A stretch of 64,000 nt of DNA from Enterococcus nangangensis (GCF_005405245.1 NZ_BJDR01000001.1:147163-211162); one strand, 5' to 3'; positions 1 to 7,951 are shown, counted from the first letter of the stretch. Notes: a model not told the origin generated them from the sequence alone. Numbers and translations are program-made.

Positions 1-115
1 AACTAAGGAACAGCAAGAAAAAGCGCAACGTTGTTTACGCTTAGTGTCACCAAATTGTCCAGTGATTCAGTCACTAGATCCAGCAATTGAAGTCATTGAA
101 ACAGTAGCTTTTTAG
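1..115 (+). CDS. 3' end of a truncated gene, product unknown
   Basis: An open frame enters from the left edge and stops with TAG at 113-115. About 37 residues are visible; they end in ...NCPVIQSLDPAIEVIETVAF. No motif is recognisable and the body of the gene lies outside the window. A good intrinsic terminator follows within 20 bases, which supports this being the true end of a plus-strand gene. I do not assign a family. Confidence 0.55.
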   Translation, partial: TKEQQEKAQRCLRLVSPNCPVIQSLDPAIEVIETVAF

Positions 116-130
116 GATAAATCTACTTGT

Positions 131-165
131 AAAGTTAGTCTTTAATAAGGCTAACTTTTTTATTT
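131..165 (+). terminator. Intrinsic terminator of the left-edge gene
   Basis: The arms AAGTTAG and CTAACTT pair around a TC/GG-flanked A/T-rich loop and are followed by a T-tract (TTTTTTATTTT). Confidence 0.75.
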
Positions 166-284
166 TGGCAAAATTTTTTTTGGAAATTAGTGAAGAAATA
201 AACTGTTGTCATATGGTAAGGAATTATTGCAAAAAGGGAACGTCTTTTTTTATTTAAAATCGTTAAATTAGCTTGACGAAAAAG

Positions 285-317
285 AAGGAGATGACTACCA
301 TGAAGAAAAACACATAA
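285..317 (+). other. Strong RBS with a five-codon reading frame
   Basis: AAGGAG at 285-290 sits nine bases before ATG at 300. The frame reads M-K-K-N-T and stops with TAA at 315-317. It lies 34 bases before the start of the large membrane gene and in another frame. It could be a leader peptide, or the remnant of an original start now separated from the gene by a frame change. The 116-351 stretch otherwise holds the terminator and A/T-rich DNA with no convincing promoter. Confidence 0.4.
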
Positions 318-351
318 TCTTTTGAAAATTTAACTATTCAAAGGGATAGAA

Positions 352-2298
352 TTGGGGAACAACATGAGAATGCGTGGATTTGATGTTTTGGGGCTCGGTA
401 TTTTGTTGCTGATTTTTGCCCAGCAAATTTGGTGGCAGCAACTGGAGGCAAGCAACCTTTTAATTGCTGCTGTGCTAGCCATTGCTGGCTACCTAATGAC
501 AGGTTTGACTTTAGAACACGTCAAAAAGCAAGGAAAATTTTATTTAGGACATTATCTTCTGAAGGGGATTAAAAGTATTTTTGTGCCGCTTGCTTTATTG
601 GCACTTATTGGGGGAATTTGGGCTTATTGCTGGCAGCCAAGTGTGTTGGCAGATTTTAGCCATCAACTTTTTGCCAGTTTCGGCTGTGTATTGAATATCT
701 ATCAACTGTTTACCGATACTAGCACTGGTGTGGCTGCACCTCAGCTCTTCAGTAGCCTGTGGCCCTTAGCGAATCTTTGTCAACTTACGGTAATCTGGGG
801 GCTAGTTCTCTGGTTCTTAGAAAAAATTCGACCCAAAGGAAAAAAAGCCGCTCCTTTTTGGTTTGCCACAGCGGCTAGTTTAACCCTCTTAACTTTTGGT
901 GGCAGTATCGCTTTTAGTTTGCTAGCCTCTAGTTCATCGCTACTTTATCTTCCCTTTATGTATGCGCCAGGCTTTTTGGCCGGTAGTGCCCTGAGTTGTC
1001 TTTTAGGAGTCAACGAGGAAACGACGATGTTAACTAACTTTAGTCGCCGTTATTCCCATTCACGATTAATCTTTGGCACTGGAGGAGCTTTAGGACTTTT
1101 AGTGCTAGCGGTTTGTTTTTTCCCTAATGAAAGTCGTGGGGCCCTAATGAGTGGTACCACGTTAGGTTGGCTTGTCGCTTTAGTCCTTTTATTTCATGGT
1201 CGTCTTTTAGCTGATCAACAAAAATTCCGTTTGGGAAATGGCTGGTGGAGCTTTCTTTTGGCAAGTTACTGTTTTTTTAGCGGAATAAGTATTATCTTGC
1301 TGCCGCAATGGGGTGTCCTTTTAGGCGGGAGTGTCACGCTTCTGCTGAGCCTTGCTGGTGGGCTAGGGGTGCGCTTTTTAGCCAGACATTACCGACAACT
1401 TTCATTAGGCAAAGAGCGGCTAGTCGTCTTAGGAACTAGTTTCTTATTACTAGGTTTTATTTATGGCGGAGTCGGGAGTTCTCGCTTGCATGCGGATGCA
1501 ACGGCGACCACGGCTACGGCAGAAGAGGTCACCACCACCTCAACTAGTGTGACACCACCAATCAACGATGTCACGACGTTTTTATTAGCTGCTTGGCAGC
1601 CTCTTTTGGCTCAAGCTACTGGTCAAGCGGATATTGCGGTTTATGACCATACTAGTGGCTTAACGTATCACTTAACTAATAATGGGCTGCATACGACTTT
1701 TGAAACAGCCAGTATCGTTAAAGTTTCTGTGGCCTCTCTTTACATGAAATCTTTAGAGACAGGGGCCCTCACTGTGAGTGAAGACGATGAAGTTGAGTTA
1801 AAATATATGATTGAACAAAGCGATAATGAGGCGACAACTTATTTGTTAAAGGAGCGACTTGGAGGTTTTGCTTCTTTAAGTACATTGTTTACTACCCTGG
1901 GGATGACGGATAGTCATTATACGGAAGAATCATGGGGGCTGACGACCACCACAGCCTTAGATCAAATTACTTTGTTAAACATGCTAGCCTATAATGAAGG
2001 CAATTACTTAAGTCTTACTTCTCGTGAGAAAATTTTAGCTTTGATGGGGAATGTAGATTCAGAACAAGATTGGGGAATTTCTGTGGGGGCGCCAGCTTTT
2101 CAAATAAAAAATGGTTGGTTAGACCGCAGTGATGGTACTTGGGTAATTAATAGTATCGGGCACGTTTATGATCCTACCAATGAAAAAACGGATTATACAA
2201 TTGCCGTTTTGAGTAAAAATAATGATTCGGAATTAGCAGGAATTACTTTAGTTGAAGAGTTAGCAGCAGCAACGGCTAAATTATTGATCAACAATTAA
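352..2298 (+). CDS. Polytopic membrane protein (acyltransferase-3-like) fused to a class A beta-lactamase-like domain
   Basis: 648 residues. Residues about 8-375 form roughly ten membrane segments. Their start (RGFDVLG near 8, GYLMTGL near 46, then KSIFVPL) follows the pattern of acyltransferase-3/OatA proteins (GFDGLRA, SGYLIT, RIFPA), but the catalytic His expected in the first helix is replaced by an FAQQ stretch. After a Thr/Ala-rich linker (about 380-405) comes a serine hydrolase domain of the class A beta-lactamase fold: SIVK at 454-457 (SxxK), SDN at 490-492, KNG at 586-588. The domain should lie outside the membrane and could act on, or bind, cell wall peptides; substrate unknown. The start is TTG 352 with a weak AAAGGG upstream; ATG 364 or 370 are alternatives. 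OatA-like O-acetylation seems unlikely without the His. It is followed by a bidirectional terminator. Confidence 0.7.
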   Translation: MGNNMRMRGFDVLGLGILLLIFAQQIWWQQLEASNLLIAAVLAIAGYLMTGLTLEHVKKQGKFYLGHYLLKGIKSIFVPLALLALIGGIWAYCWQPSVLADFSHQLFASFGCVLNIYQLFTDTSTGVAAPQLFSSLWPLANLCQLTVIWGLVLWFLEKIRPKGKKAAPFWFATAASLTLLTFGGSIAFSLLASSSSLLYLPFMYAPGFLAGSALSCLLGVNEETTMLTNFSRRYSHSRLIFGTGGALGLLVLAVCFFPNESRGALMSGTTLGWLVALVLLFHGRLLADQQKFRLGNGWWSFLLASYCFFSGISIILLPQWGVLLGGSVTLLLSLAGGLGVRFLARHYRQLSLGKERLVVLGTSFLLLGFIYGGVGSSRLHADATATTATAEEVTTTSTSVTPPINDVTTFLLAAWQPLLAQATGQADIAVYDHTSGLTYHLTNNGLHTTFETASIVKVSVASLYMKSLETGALTVSEDDEVELKYMIEQSDNEATTYLLKERLGGFASLSTLFTTLGMTDSHYTEESWGLTTTTALDQITLLNMLAYNEGNYLSLTSREKILALMGNVDSEQDWGISVGAPAFQIKNGWLDRSDGTWVINSIGHVYDPTNEKTDYTIAVLSKNNDSELAGITLVEELAAATAKLLINN

Positions 2299-2346
2299 AA
2301 GACTAGAGCGTAACAGGGCCTTGTCCTATCACGCTCTAGTCTTTTT
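2297..2346. terminator. Bidirectional terminator between convergent genes
   Basis: A perfect stem of about 14 bp (AAAGACTAGAGCGT with its complement) has A-tract on the left and T-tract on the right. It serves the membrane hydrolase gene and the convergent glycerophosphodiesterase gene, whose stop codon lies inside it. Confidence 0.85.
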
Positions 2347-4151
2347 TAACCAATCCCAATCCAATAATACAAAAGTTTGTCAGCGTAAGTGGGGAAGTCT
2401 TTCTGCTGATTGAGGGCCGTTTTTAAGTCTGCTACATAATCGGTAATAACCGCCGTGGCCCCGTAGAAAAGTACGCGATCCATCGTGGAGGAATCATTAA
2501 TAGTCCAAGCATACACTTCTTTACCATCCGCTTTAGCCGCCGCCACAAAATTACTATTGAGAGTAGTGTGTTCCATCACAAAAAAATCAGCATTGGAGGT
2601 GGGGGGACCAATAATATTAAAAGGTAAAATGTAGCCTACTTTTAAATAGGGAGCTAGGGCCTTCACTTTTTCCACCAAAGGATAACTCAGGGATTGGACC
2701 CATGAACCGTCCTGTAAGAGGCGCTCACCATAGCGCTGGACAAAAGTTGCAGCTAGTTCTGGAGAATCTTGTGGGGTAATTTTTAATTCTACTAGGAGGG
2801 GTTGCTGGCTTTTTTCGGCGGTGGCTAAATAGTCGTCAAAGCTGGCTAAAGGAGCCGTCATCCCGTTGTCTTTAACCGTTAAGGCAGTAGCTTCAGCTAA
2901 AGTTAGGTCATCGATATTCACATCATGGCCTGTTAAAGCTTTTAAGTTGCGATCGTGCACCACGGCGAATTCACCGTCTTTTGTTTGAAAAATATCCATT
3001 TCAACAAAATCAACACCTAAACGCTGGGTGGCTGTTAAAGCGGCAATGGAATTTTGCACCCCATTAGGAGTACCAGAAAGATCTACTCCGCGGTGGGAGA
3101 TAATGAGGGGCGTGTGAAAAGAAAAATCAGCTAGGTAGTGGTAATTATAAAGTAGCGCACCGCCAAAAAGGGTGCATAACCCGCCTAATAAAAAGATAGC
3201 CCGACCAATCCGCAGACTTCTTTTTTCCCGCGGGGGATAAAAGCGTCGGGGCATTTTTAAAGGCGGTAAGTCGTCTTTTAGCCAGAATAATAGAACATAA
3301 AAAAGTAAAGCGGAAAGGAAGGCTGTATGCAAAAGGGTTAAGCCTTGTAATAAGGTTAACGCTAAGACAGCTCCTGGTAAGCCCCAATGGCCTTGCCAAC
3401 TTTCCATTAAGGCTTGACCGTGGTAAATTAGTAGAAAAATTAAGGAGACTACTCCTAAAACGGCAAAGTAAAGACCGACGATTTGCAACAAAATTTGAAC
3501 CACATGTCCACGAGTCTTACGCCAACTTTTTTGTAAAGAGACTTTTAACGAATCATCATGTAACAATAAATAAGGTAAGACAAAAATAAAACGGACTGCT
3601 AAAAGTAATAACAGGAGATAACCGCCAATAAAACTGGTGACGACGCGATAACGTTGCTGAAAAATATAATCTAAAATAAAGGCGGGAATTTTAATTTTCG
3701 CTAGTAAATCAGAATGGAAACCAAGACCAGCCAAGGGTAGTAATAAGACTAAAAAAAGTAAAAAGAAAAGGAGGGTGGCGGGGCGGATTTTTTTAAGTTT
3801 AGCTACGGTGATTTTAAATAGTTGAATGACGCTAAGCGGTTGCTTATCTTGAATCGCTTTTAAACTCAACAATAAAAAACTGAATTCAAAGAAAAGGACT
3901 GCCAAAGTCAAAATTAAAAGGAGCAGTAGCGCTAATAATAAAACTCCGTGTTGTTGGAAGATTTGGGGAATATTGTCAGAAGACAAATATTTTACGCCGC
4001 CGAGCTTTAAAATCAGTTTCATACTCGCTTCTAAGGCGGGAATTAAAACAAAAAGCATTAAAGCGTGCATCACTAAGGTGTCACGAAAATAAGCTTTACT
4101 TTGGCGGAGAAAATGACTAGTTAATTTAATTTGATTCCATAAAGTTTTCAT
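2346..4151 (-). CDS. Membrane glycerophosphodiester phosphodiesterase
   Basis: 601 residues from ATG 4151, chosen because AAAGGAG lies 9-10 bases upstream; an in-frame extension to 4226 has no such site. The N-terminal 340 residues hold about seven or eight membrane helices, the usual membrane domain of Firmicute GDPD proteins. The C-terminal third is a GDPD TIM barrel: ISHRG near residue 353, then VEMDIFQTKDG and VVHD with the acidic metal ligands. The enzyme is expected to split glycerophosphodiesters, or polyglycerol-phosphate (lipoteichoic acid-type) material, into glycerol-3-phosphate plus alcohol at the outer membrane face. The usual ENT after the HRG motif reads QNS here. It is transcribed alone or with the gene just upstream on the same strand (91 bases away). 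Confidence 0.85.
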   Translation of the reverse strand: MKTLWNQIKLTSHFLRQSKAYFRDTLVMHALMLFVLIPALEASMKLILKLGGVKYLSSDNIPQIFQQHGVLLLALLLLLILTLAVLFFEFSFLLLSLKAIQDKQPLSVIQLFKITVAKLKKIRPATLLFFLLFLVLLLPLAGLGFHSDLLAKIKIPAFILDYIFQQRYRVVTSFIGGYLLLLLLAVRFIFVLPYLLLHDDSLKVSLQKSWRKTRGHVVQILLQIVGLYFAVLGVVSLIFLLIYHGQALMESWQGHWGLPGAVLALTLLQGLTLLHTAFLSALLFYVLLFWLKDDLPPLKMPRRFYPPREKRSLRIGRAIFLLGGLCTLFGGALLYNYHYLADFSFHTPLIISHRGVDLSGTPNGVQNSIAALTATQRLGVDFVEMDIFQTKDGEFAVVHDRNLKALTGHDVNIDDLTLAEATALTVKDNGMTAPLASFDDYLATAEKSQQPLLVELKITPQDSPELAATFVQRYGERLLQDGSWVQSLSYPLVEKVKALAPYLKVGYILPFNIIGPPTSNADFFVMEHTTLNSNFVAAAKADGKEVYAWTINDSSTMDRVLFYGATAVITDYVADLKTALNQQKDFPTYADKLLYYWIGIG

Positions 4152-4242
4152 GAGTTGTTCTCCTTTAAAAGGCAGGGCCGACAAAAAAAGACTGCCGCCA
4201 CTGATGGGTGCAGTCTTAGGGTACACGGAAAAAGTTAGAAAA

Positions 4243-4842
4243 TCAATGGTGAAGCAGTTGTGCTAACCACTGACCACCGTAGATTAAGCCGTAACTATAC
4301 ATGGAAATCGTCAAAGGTTTTGCTAATAAGATAATCGTACTAAAACGTTTAAAGGACATCTTCGTTAAACCAGCGATGAGACATAACGCATCATCAGGTG
4401 CTATGGGAAAGAAGATAGCTGCCGCAAAAAATTTATCAAAACGTTTTTGATTGTCAATGTAGCCGATATATTTTTTGTAGGTTTTTTCAGAGATTAAAGA
4501 TTGAATCAAAGGTTTCCCGTAATGACGCGCTAGTTGGAAGTTAATCATGGAACCTAGGACGATGCCGATATAGTTATAGAGAAATCCTTGCCACGGTCCA
4601 AAAATAATAACACCAGCGGCTAGTGAAATGCTCCCAGGGATAAAAGGGACGATTACTTGCAAAACTTGAATTAAAATAAAAACTACGGGTGCAAAAATAG
4701 TAGCTTTACCTAAAGTTAATTGTAGTTGTGTCAGATCTTTAAAGATACCTAAGTGGTAAAAATAAATGGTCAAGGAGATCGTCGCAATCAAGCCAGCTAA
4801 CGAAATCAAATTGATAATTTTTCTAGAGATTACTTGGGTCAT
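4243..4842 (-). CDS. TVP38/TMEM64 family (DedA-like) membrane protein
   Basis: 199 residues with about five or six hydrophobic segments. The central part (FIPGSISLAAGVIIFGPWQG, then GSMINFQLARHYG and FPIAPDDALCLIAGLTKM) fits the TVP38/TMEM64 (SNARE-associated, VTT) family with its re-entrant loop. Members are membrane proteins linked to lipid scrambling or transport; the precise substrate is not known. ATG 4842 has GAGGAG about seven bases upstream on the minus strand. It runs in the same direction as the glycerophosphodiesterase gene downstream, so the two may share a transcript. Confidence 0.8.
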   Translation of the reverse strand: MTQVISRKIINLISLAGLIATISLTIYFYHLGIFKDLTQLQLTLGKATIFAPVVFILIQVLQVIVPFIPGSISLAAGVIIFGPWQGFLYNYIGIVLGSMINFQLARHYGKPLIQSLISEKTYKKYIGYIDNQKRFDKFFAAAIFFPIAPDDALCLIAGLTKMSFKRFSTIILLAKPLTISMYSYGLIYGGQWLAQLLHH

Positions 4843-4988
4843 GTTGGGCTCCTCTCTTAAGCTACTGTTAGTCTATCAAAGCAGTAGGAAAAAGACATCA
4901 GACTTAAGTCCAATTTTTTTCTCATCAAAAGTAACAGCTTTATGTGACAAAAGCAATCTTTTTAAGGAGGATTATTTGTAATTTAAGA

Positions 4989-5003
4989 AAAAGCTAAGTT
5001 TAG
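4989..5003 (-). terminator. Weak terminator candidate after the exporter operon
   Basis: On the minus strand GCTA-AACT-TAGC is followed by TTTTTC and overlaps the stop codon of the 5000-5437 gene. The stem is only four pairs, so this is tentative. The same 4843-4999 interval carries a plus-strand AAGGAGG (4964-4970) with no gene behind it. Confidence 0.25.
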
Positions 5004-5437
5004 CGGACGCGATGACGTAATAATTTTTTTTCAGCAAGAGAGGTAAGCATAAAACCCGCTGCAATGGCGCCGGCTGTGACAATCACTTTTACCACATAGC
5101 CAAAAGTTTGACTCTGGTCATCCAGAACTAAGCTACGTACCGCTTGATAGGCTGGTCCTCCGGGTACAAGAGGAACTAAGGCGGGAATGTTAAAAATAAT
5201 GGTGGGGTACTTTAAGCGTCGAGAGAAAAAAATCGCCAACAGTCCAATGAGTAACGCCCCTAAAAAGTTACCAAAGGCATCACTGGAAAAAATAGTGTGG
5301 GTATAATAGTAACATACCCAACCACAAGCACCGGTAAAGCCCGCTGCTAGCAAAGTTTTTTTGGGAATATTAGTAATCACGCCAAAAGCAATCGTGGAAA
5401 GACCACTTAAAATAAAATGAATCAGAGCTGTAAACAT
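5000..5437 (-). CDS. ThrE-family exporter, small subunit (DUF3815 type)
   Basis: 145 residues with about four or five membrane segments (start MFTALIHFILSGL; IPALVPLVPGGPAYQ in the middle). The PxxxPLVPGG pattern is typical of the ThrE/YjjB-like half of split threonine/serine exporters. It lies 15 bases downstream of the larger half on the same strand, so the two very likely make one membrane complex. Such pairs are proposed to export small amino or organic acids; the substrate cannot be read from sequence. The RBS (AAAGTAGG) is weak, in keeping with translational coupling to the gene before it. Confidence 0.8.
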   Translation of the reverse strand: MFTALIHFILSGLSTIAFGVITNIPKKTLLAAGFTGACGWVCYYYTHTIFSSDAFGNFLGALLIGLLAIFFSRRLKYPTIIFNIPALVPLVPGGPAYQAVRSLVLDDQSQTFGYVVKVIVTAGAIAAGFMLTSLAEKKLLRHRVR

Positions 5438-5452
5438 TTTTTTGCCTACTTT

Positions 5453-6199
5453 CTAGAAAAATAATTTTAAACTAATAGCAATCCCGATACCAATAGCGCC
5501 AGCTGTGAAGAAAGCCTCCATAATCCGCGCCGTACCCGCTAGTAAATGTCCCGCTAAGATGTCGCGGAAAGAATTGGTAATAGAAACGCCGGGAACTAAA
5601 GGCATCACTGCTCCAATAATAATCGCATCGATATTGTTGCCGAAACCTAAGCGGACAGAGCAAATGGCCAAGACACCAATCGTAAAGGCAGCTAGAAAAT
5701 CATTTAAAAAAGAAATCTCAAAAAATTTATTCGCCGCCTTATCTACGCCATAACCGAGCCCGCCGATTAAAAAGGCTGGCAAAATATCTTGCAGATTAGT
5801 AAAGAATAAATAAACGAGAGTGCAAGAGACAACTGCAGCAGAAAAAATTTGCCAACTCCAGGAGTAGGTAGTTTTATATTTATCTAAATTTTTTAAGGCA
5901 TCATAAAATTCGGCAAGACTAAGCTCTTTGCGTTGATATTGGCGGGAGAGCTGATTGACGATGGCAACTTTTTCTAAATCAATACTACGTTTCATGACAT
6001 TAGCTAGCTGGGTAATGGGTTCTTCCCCAAGTCCCATAAAAAGGCCAGTGGCAGTAACGTAACTAACCGATTGCGGATAGCCAGCATTTTGAGCGATACG
6101 GCTCATGGTATCTTCGACGCGATAAACTTCCGAGCCGCTCTCTGTCATAATTTTACCTGCCTTTAAGCAAGTTTTTAAAACTAATTCTTTATCTTCCAT
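5453..6199 (-). CDS. ThrE-family exporter, large subunit (DUF1212 type)
   Basis: 248 residues from ATG 6199, placed by AAAGGTG seven bases upstream (GTG 6208 is inside that site). The N-terminal soluble half (AGKIMTESGSEVYRVEDTM near residue 14) is the hallmark of the ThrE/YjjP family, in which this cytoplasmic part precedes about five membrane helices. The helical part contains GAVMPLVPGVSITNS, matching the PLVPG motif in its partner. First gene of a two-gene operon; it is divergent from the TetR-type regulator at 6467, which makes that protein a candidate regulator, though this is inferred from position only. Confidence 0.85.
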   Translation of the reverse strand: MEDKELVLKTCLKAGKIMTESGSEVYRVEDTMSRIAQNAGYPQSVSYVTATGLFMGLGEEPITQLANVMKRSIDLEKVAIVNQLSRQYQRKELSLAEFYDALKNLDKYKTTYSWSWQIFSAAVVSCTLVYLFFTNLQDILPAFLIGGLGYGVDKAANKFFEISFLNDFLAAFTIGVLAICSVRLGFGNNIDAIIIGAVMPLVPGVSITNSFRDILAGHLLAGTARIMEAFFTAGAIGIGIAISLKLFF

Positions 6200-6389
6200 C
6201 TTGTTCACCTTTATTTATCTATTGAAGTAAGTTCATGGTAGCATTTTACAGGGAAAAGTTAAATAAAATATTTTTGTCAATTTTTCCAAACTAGCCTTTA
6301 TTATATAGCAAAAAAAATGAAATAATACAACTGTTATCGAAAAATGGTAGCCTTTTAAATGCTTAATCTAAAGTTTTTCTAGAAAATAC

Positions 6390-6428
6390 GACAACATTTT
6401 TGTCATTCATTAAAAAACATGGTAGAAT
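6390..6428 (+). promoter_or_regulatory. Promoter of the tetR-type gene with overlapping inverted repeat
   Basis: TTGTCA (6400-6405), 17-base spacer and TAGAAT (6423-6428) make a good sigma-A promoter. GACAA (6390-6394) and TTGTC (6400-6404) form an inverted repeat over the -35 box and could be an operator for the regulator itself. The rest of 6200-6460 is A/T-rich and should also hold the divergent exporter promoter, which I could not place with confidence. Confidence 0.6.
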
Positions 6429-6466
6429 CGGAAATGTACAATTAGAAAGATGAATGGAGGGTGTTT

Positions 6467-7036
6467 ATGGCTAGACGTAAAACCATAACCCGCGAAGATA
6501 TTTTGGAAGCAGCATTTAAACTTGTCGCCTCAGAAGGTTTCGGTCACTTTACAGCGCGCAACGTTGCCACAAAAGTTGGTTCATCCACACAACCAATTTA
6601 TCTCGAGTTTAAGAATATGGATGATTTAAAAGACGCGGTTTATGAAAAAATTTACCATTACCTTGGGGATGAGGTCTTTCCAGTGCGCCACACCGGAGAC
6701 ATCATTGTGGATATGTGTCTGAATTATATTCATTTTGCTAAAAGAGAGAAAAAACTTTATTTTGCCCTTTACTTAGATAGCGCTGCTGATGGCAATCGGA
6801 TGGAAGAATTTTCCAAAAAATATTTTGCGAAAAAGATTCAAGAAGATGCCTATTACCGCGACTTTGATGATGAAAAATTAAACTCTTTACGTTTAGGCAG
6901 TTGGATTACGGCAACTGGGATTGCTTCTTTAATGTCAGCGGGGATTATTCATCCTAGTGATGAAGAAATTATCCAATTTTTAGAAGATGGCAATAAAGCG
7001 ATTGAAGCTTTGGATCATCCGATTCAAGTAAACTAA
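6467..7036 (+). CDS. TetR/AcrR-family transcriptional regulator
   Basis: 189 residues. The start is ATG 6467 because TGGAGG (6455-6460) lies six bases before it; GTG 6461 abuts the RBS. Residues about 5-50 form the TetR DNA-binding domain (ITREDILEAAFKLVASEGF, then FTARNVATKVGSSTQPIYLEF). The C-terminal helices form the ligand and dimer part and have no named signature. It is divergent from the ThrE-type exporter operon and ends in its own terminator, so regulation of the exporter and of itself is the simplest guess. The ligand is unknown. Confidence 0.85.
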   Translation: MARRKTITREDILEAAFKLVASEGFGHFTARNVATKVGSSTQPIYLEFKNMDDLKDAVYEKIYHYLGDEVFPVRHTGDIIVDMCLNYIHFAKREKKLYFALYLDSAADGNRMEEFSKKYFAKKIQEDAYYRDFDDEKLNSLRLGSWITATGIASLMSAGIIHPSDEEIIQFLEDGNKAIEALDHPIQVN

Positions 7037-7050
7037 AATTTAAAATCGGG

Positions 7051-7088
7051 AGACTCGTTAACATTAGTTAGGGAGTCTTTTCTTTTTT
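7051..7088 (+). terminator. Intrinsic terminator after the tetR-type gene
   Basis: AGACTC and GAGTCT close an outer stem, TAAC-ATTA-GTTA forms the inner stem, and TTTTCTTTTTTT follows. Confidence 0.75.
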
Positions 7089-7133
7089 TGCCCCTTTATT
7101 TATGAGAAAGCTGGGAACTTTTGGAAAATTAGA

Positions 7134-7162
7134 TTGTTTTTAGTAGGCGGAAGTTTTAAGAT
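7134..7162 (+). promoter_or_regulatory. kdgA: Possible kdgA promoter
   Basis: TTGTTT (7134-7139), 17-base spacer and TAAGAT (7157-7162). A start near 7169 would place the palindrome at 7192-7205 just inside the transcribed leader. Boxes are only moderately close to consensus. Confidence 0.4.
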
Positions 7163-7164
7163 AA

Positions 7165-7197
7165 GAGAGGAGTTTTATCATGGGGTGGACAAGGTAA
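7165..7197 (+). other. Strong RBS with a five-codon reading frame upstream of kdgA
   Basis: GAGAGGAG (7165-7172) stands seven bases before ATG 7180. The frame M-G-W-T-R ends with TAA at 7195-7197, and that stop lies inside the operator-like palindrome. It may be a leader peptide or the front end of a lost gene. Confidence 0.35.
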
Positions 7198-7205
7198 CGT
7201 TACCT
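7192..7205 (+). promoter_or_regulatory. LacI/GalR-type operator palindrome upstream of kdgA
   Basis: AGGTAACGTTACCT is a perfect 14-bp palindrome with a central CG, the form typical of LacI/GalR-family operators. Placed before KDPG aldolase, it suggests control by a KdgR-like repressor encoded elsewhere. Confidence 0.55.
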
Positions 7206-7220
7206 CATGTTGATTAAGTC

Positions 7221-7250
7221 ACCACAAAAAATGTGGAAATTTTTTGTGGT
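7221..7250 (+). other. 12-bp stem-loop in the kdgA leader
   Basis: ACCACAAAAAAT (7221-7232) and its exact complement (7239-7250) flank a six-base loop. It ends about nine bases before the kdgA RBS (AAAGGA, 7259-7264). There is no T-tract after the stem, so it is not a terminator; a role in mRNA stability, translation, or as a second operator is possible. Confidence 0.6.
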
Positions 7251-7272
7251 CCATCATGAAAGGATGTTTTAG

Positions 7273-7917
7273 ATGCAAAGAGTAGAGTTATTACAAGCGA
7301 TTGAAGCGGCCGGCGTCATTGCCGTTGTTCGTGGTAAAGACAAAGAAGAAGCAGTCAAAGCAGTTGACGCCATCGTGGCTGGTGGGATGTACGGTATCGA
7401 ATTAACTTTCACTGTACCCCAAGCAGATGTCGCCATTAAAGAATTAGCTGACAAATATGCCGACCGTCCAGAAGTTGTCATTGGTGCCGGGACTGTCTTA
7501 GATGCAGTTACCGCTCGTTTAGCCATTATGGCCGGAGCTAAATTCATCGTTAGCCCAACTTTTGATCAAGAAACCGCTGAAATGTGTAACTTGTATCAAA
7601 TCCCTTACTTACCAGGTTGCATGACGATTACGGAAATGAAGACCGCTTTAAAAGCTGGCGTGGATATCATCAAATTATTCCCAGGTTCCGCTTACGGTCC
7701 AAGCATCATTAAAGCTTTCAAAGCACCATTACCATTCTTAAACATTATGCCAACAGGTGGCGTAAGTTTAGACAACATGGACGAATGGTTCAAAGCCGGC
7801 GTCATTACCGTTGGTGTTGGGGGTAACTTATTAGCACCTTTAGCCACTGGCGATTTTGCGAAAATTACTGAAGTAGCCAAAGAATATGTGGCGAAGTTTA
7901 AGGAAATTAAAGGTTAA
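7273..7917 (+). CDS. kdgA: 2-dehydro-3-deoxyphosphogluconate (KDPG/KHG) aldolase
   Basis: 214 residues, normal length for the class I TIM-barrel KDPG/KHG aldolases. VIAVVRG near residue 15, Glu43 in GIELTF, GAGTVLD near 71, and the Schiff-base Lys134 in DIIKLFPG are all present, with the phosphate-binding PTGGV near 161. It splits KDPG into pyruvate and glyceraldehyde-3-phosphate, the last step of hexuronate or ketogluconate breakdown. The kinase that would make KDPG is not nearby, so substrate must come from genes elsewhere. It is followed 34 bases later by an unrecognised gene on the same transcript. Regulation by a LacI-type repressor is suggested by the palindrome at 7192-7205. Confidence 0.92.
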   Translation: MQRVELLQAIEAAGVIAVVRGKDKEEAVKAVDAIVAGGMYGIELTFTVPQADVAIKELADKYADRPEVVIGAGTVLDAVTARLAIMAGAKFIVSPTFDQETAEMCNLYQIPYLPGCMTITEMKTALKAGVDIIKLFPGSAYGPSIIKAFKAPLPFLNIMPTGGVSLDNMDEWFKAGVITVGVGGNLLAPLATGDFAKITEVAKEYVAKFKEIKG

Positions 7918-7951
7918 GCATTCTACTACTAAAAAGAAGAAGGTTAATTTC

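Noticed and set aside
4766..4981. 71-codon plus-strand frame over the TVP38 gene start
   Set aside because: It is mostly antisense to a clear gene and lacks an RBS at its start; only the orphan AAGGAGG near its end is of note.
7269..7547. Antisense frame over kdgA
   Set aside because: It is a shadow of the kdgA codons with Ala/Thr/Ser-rich translation and no signals.
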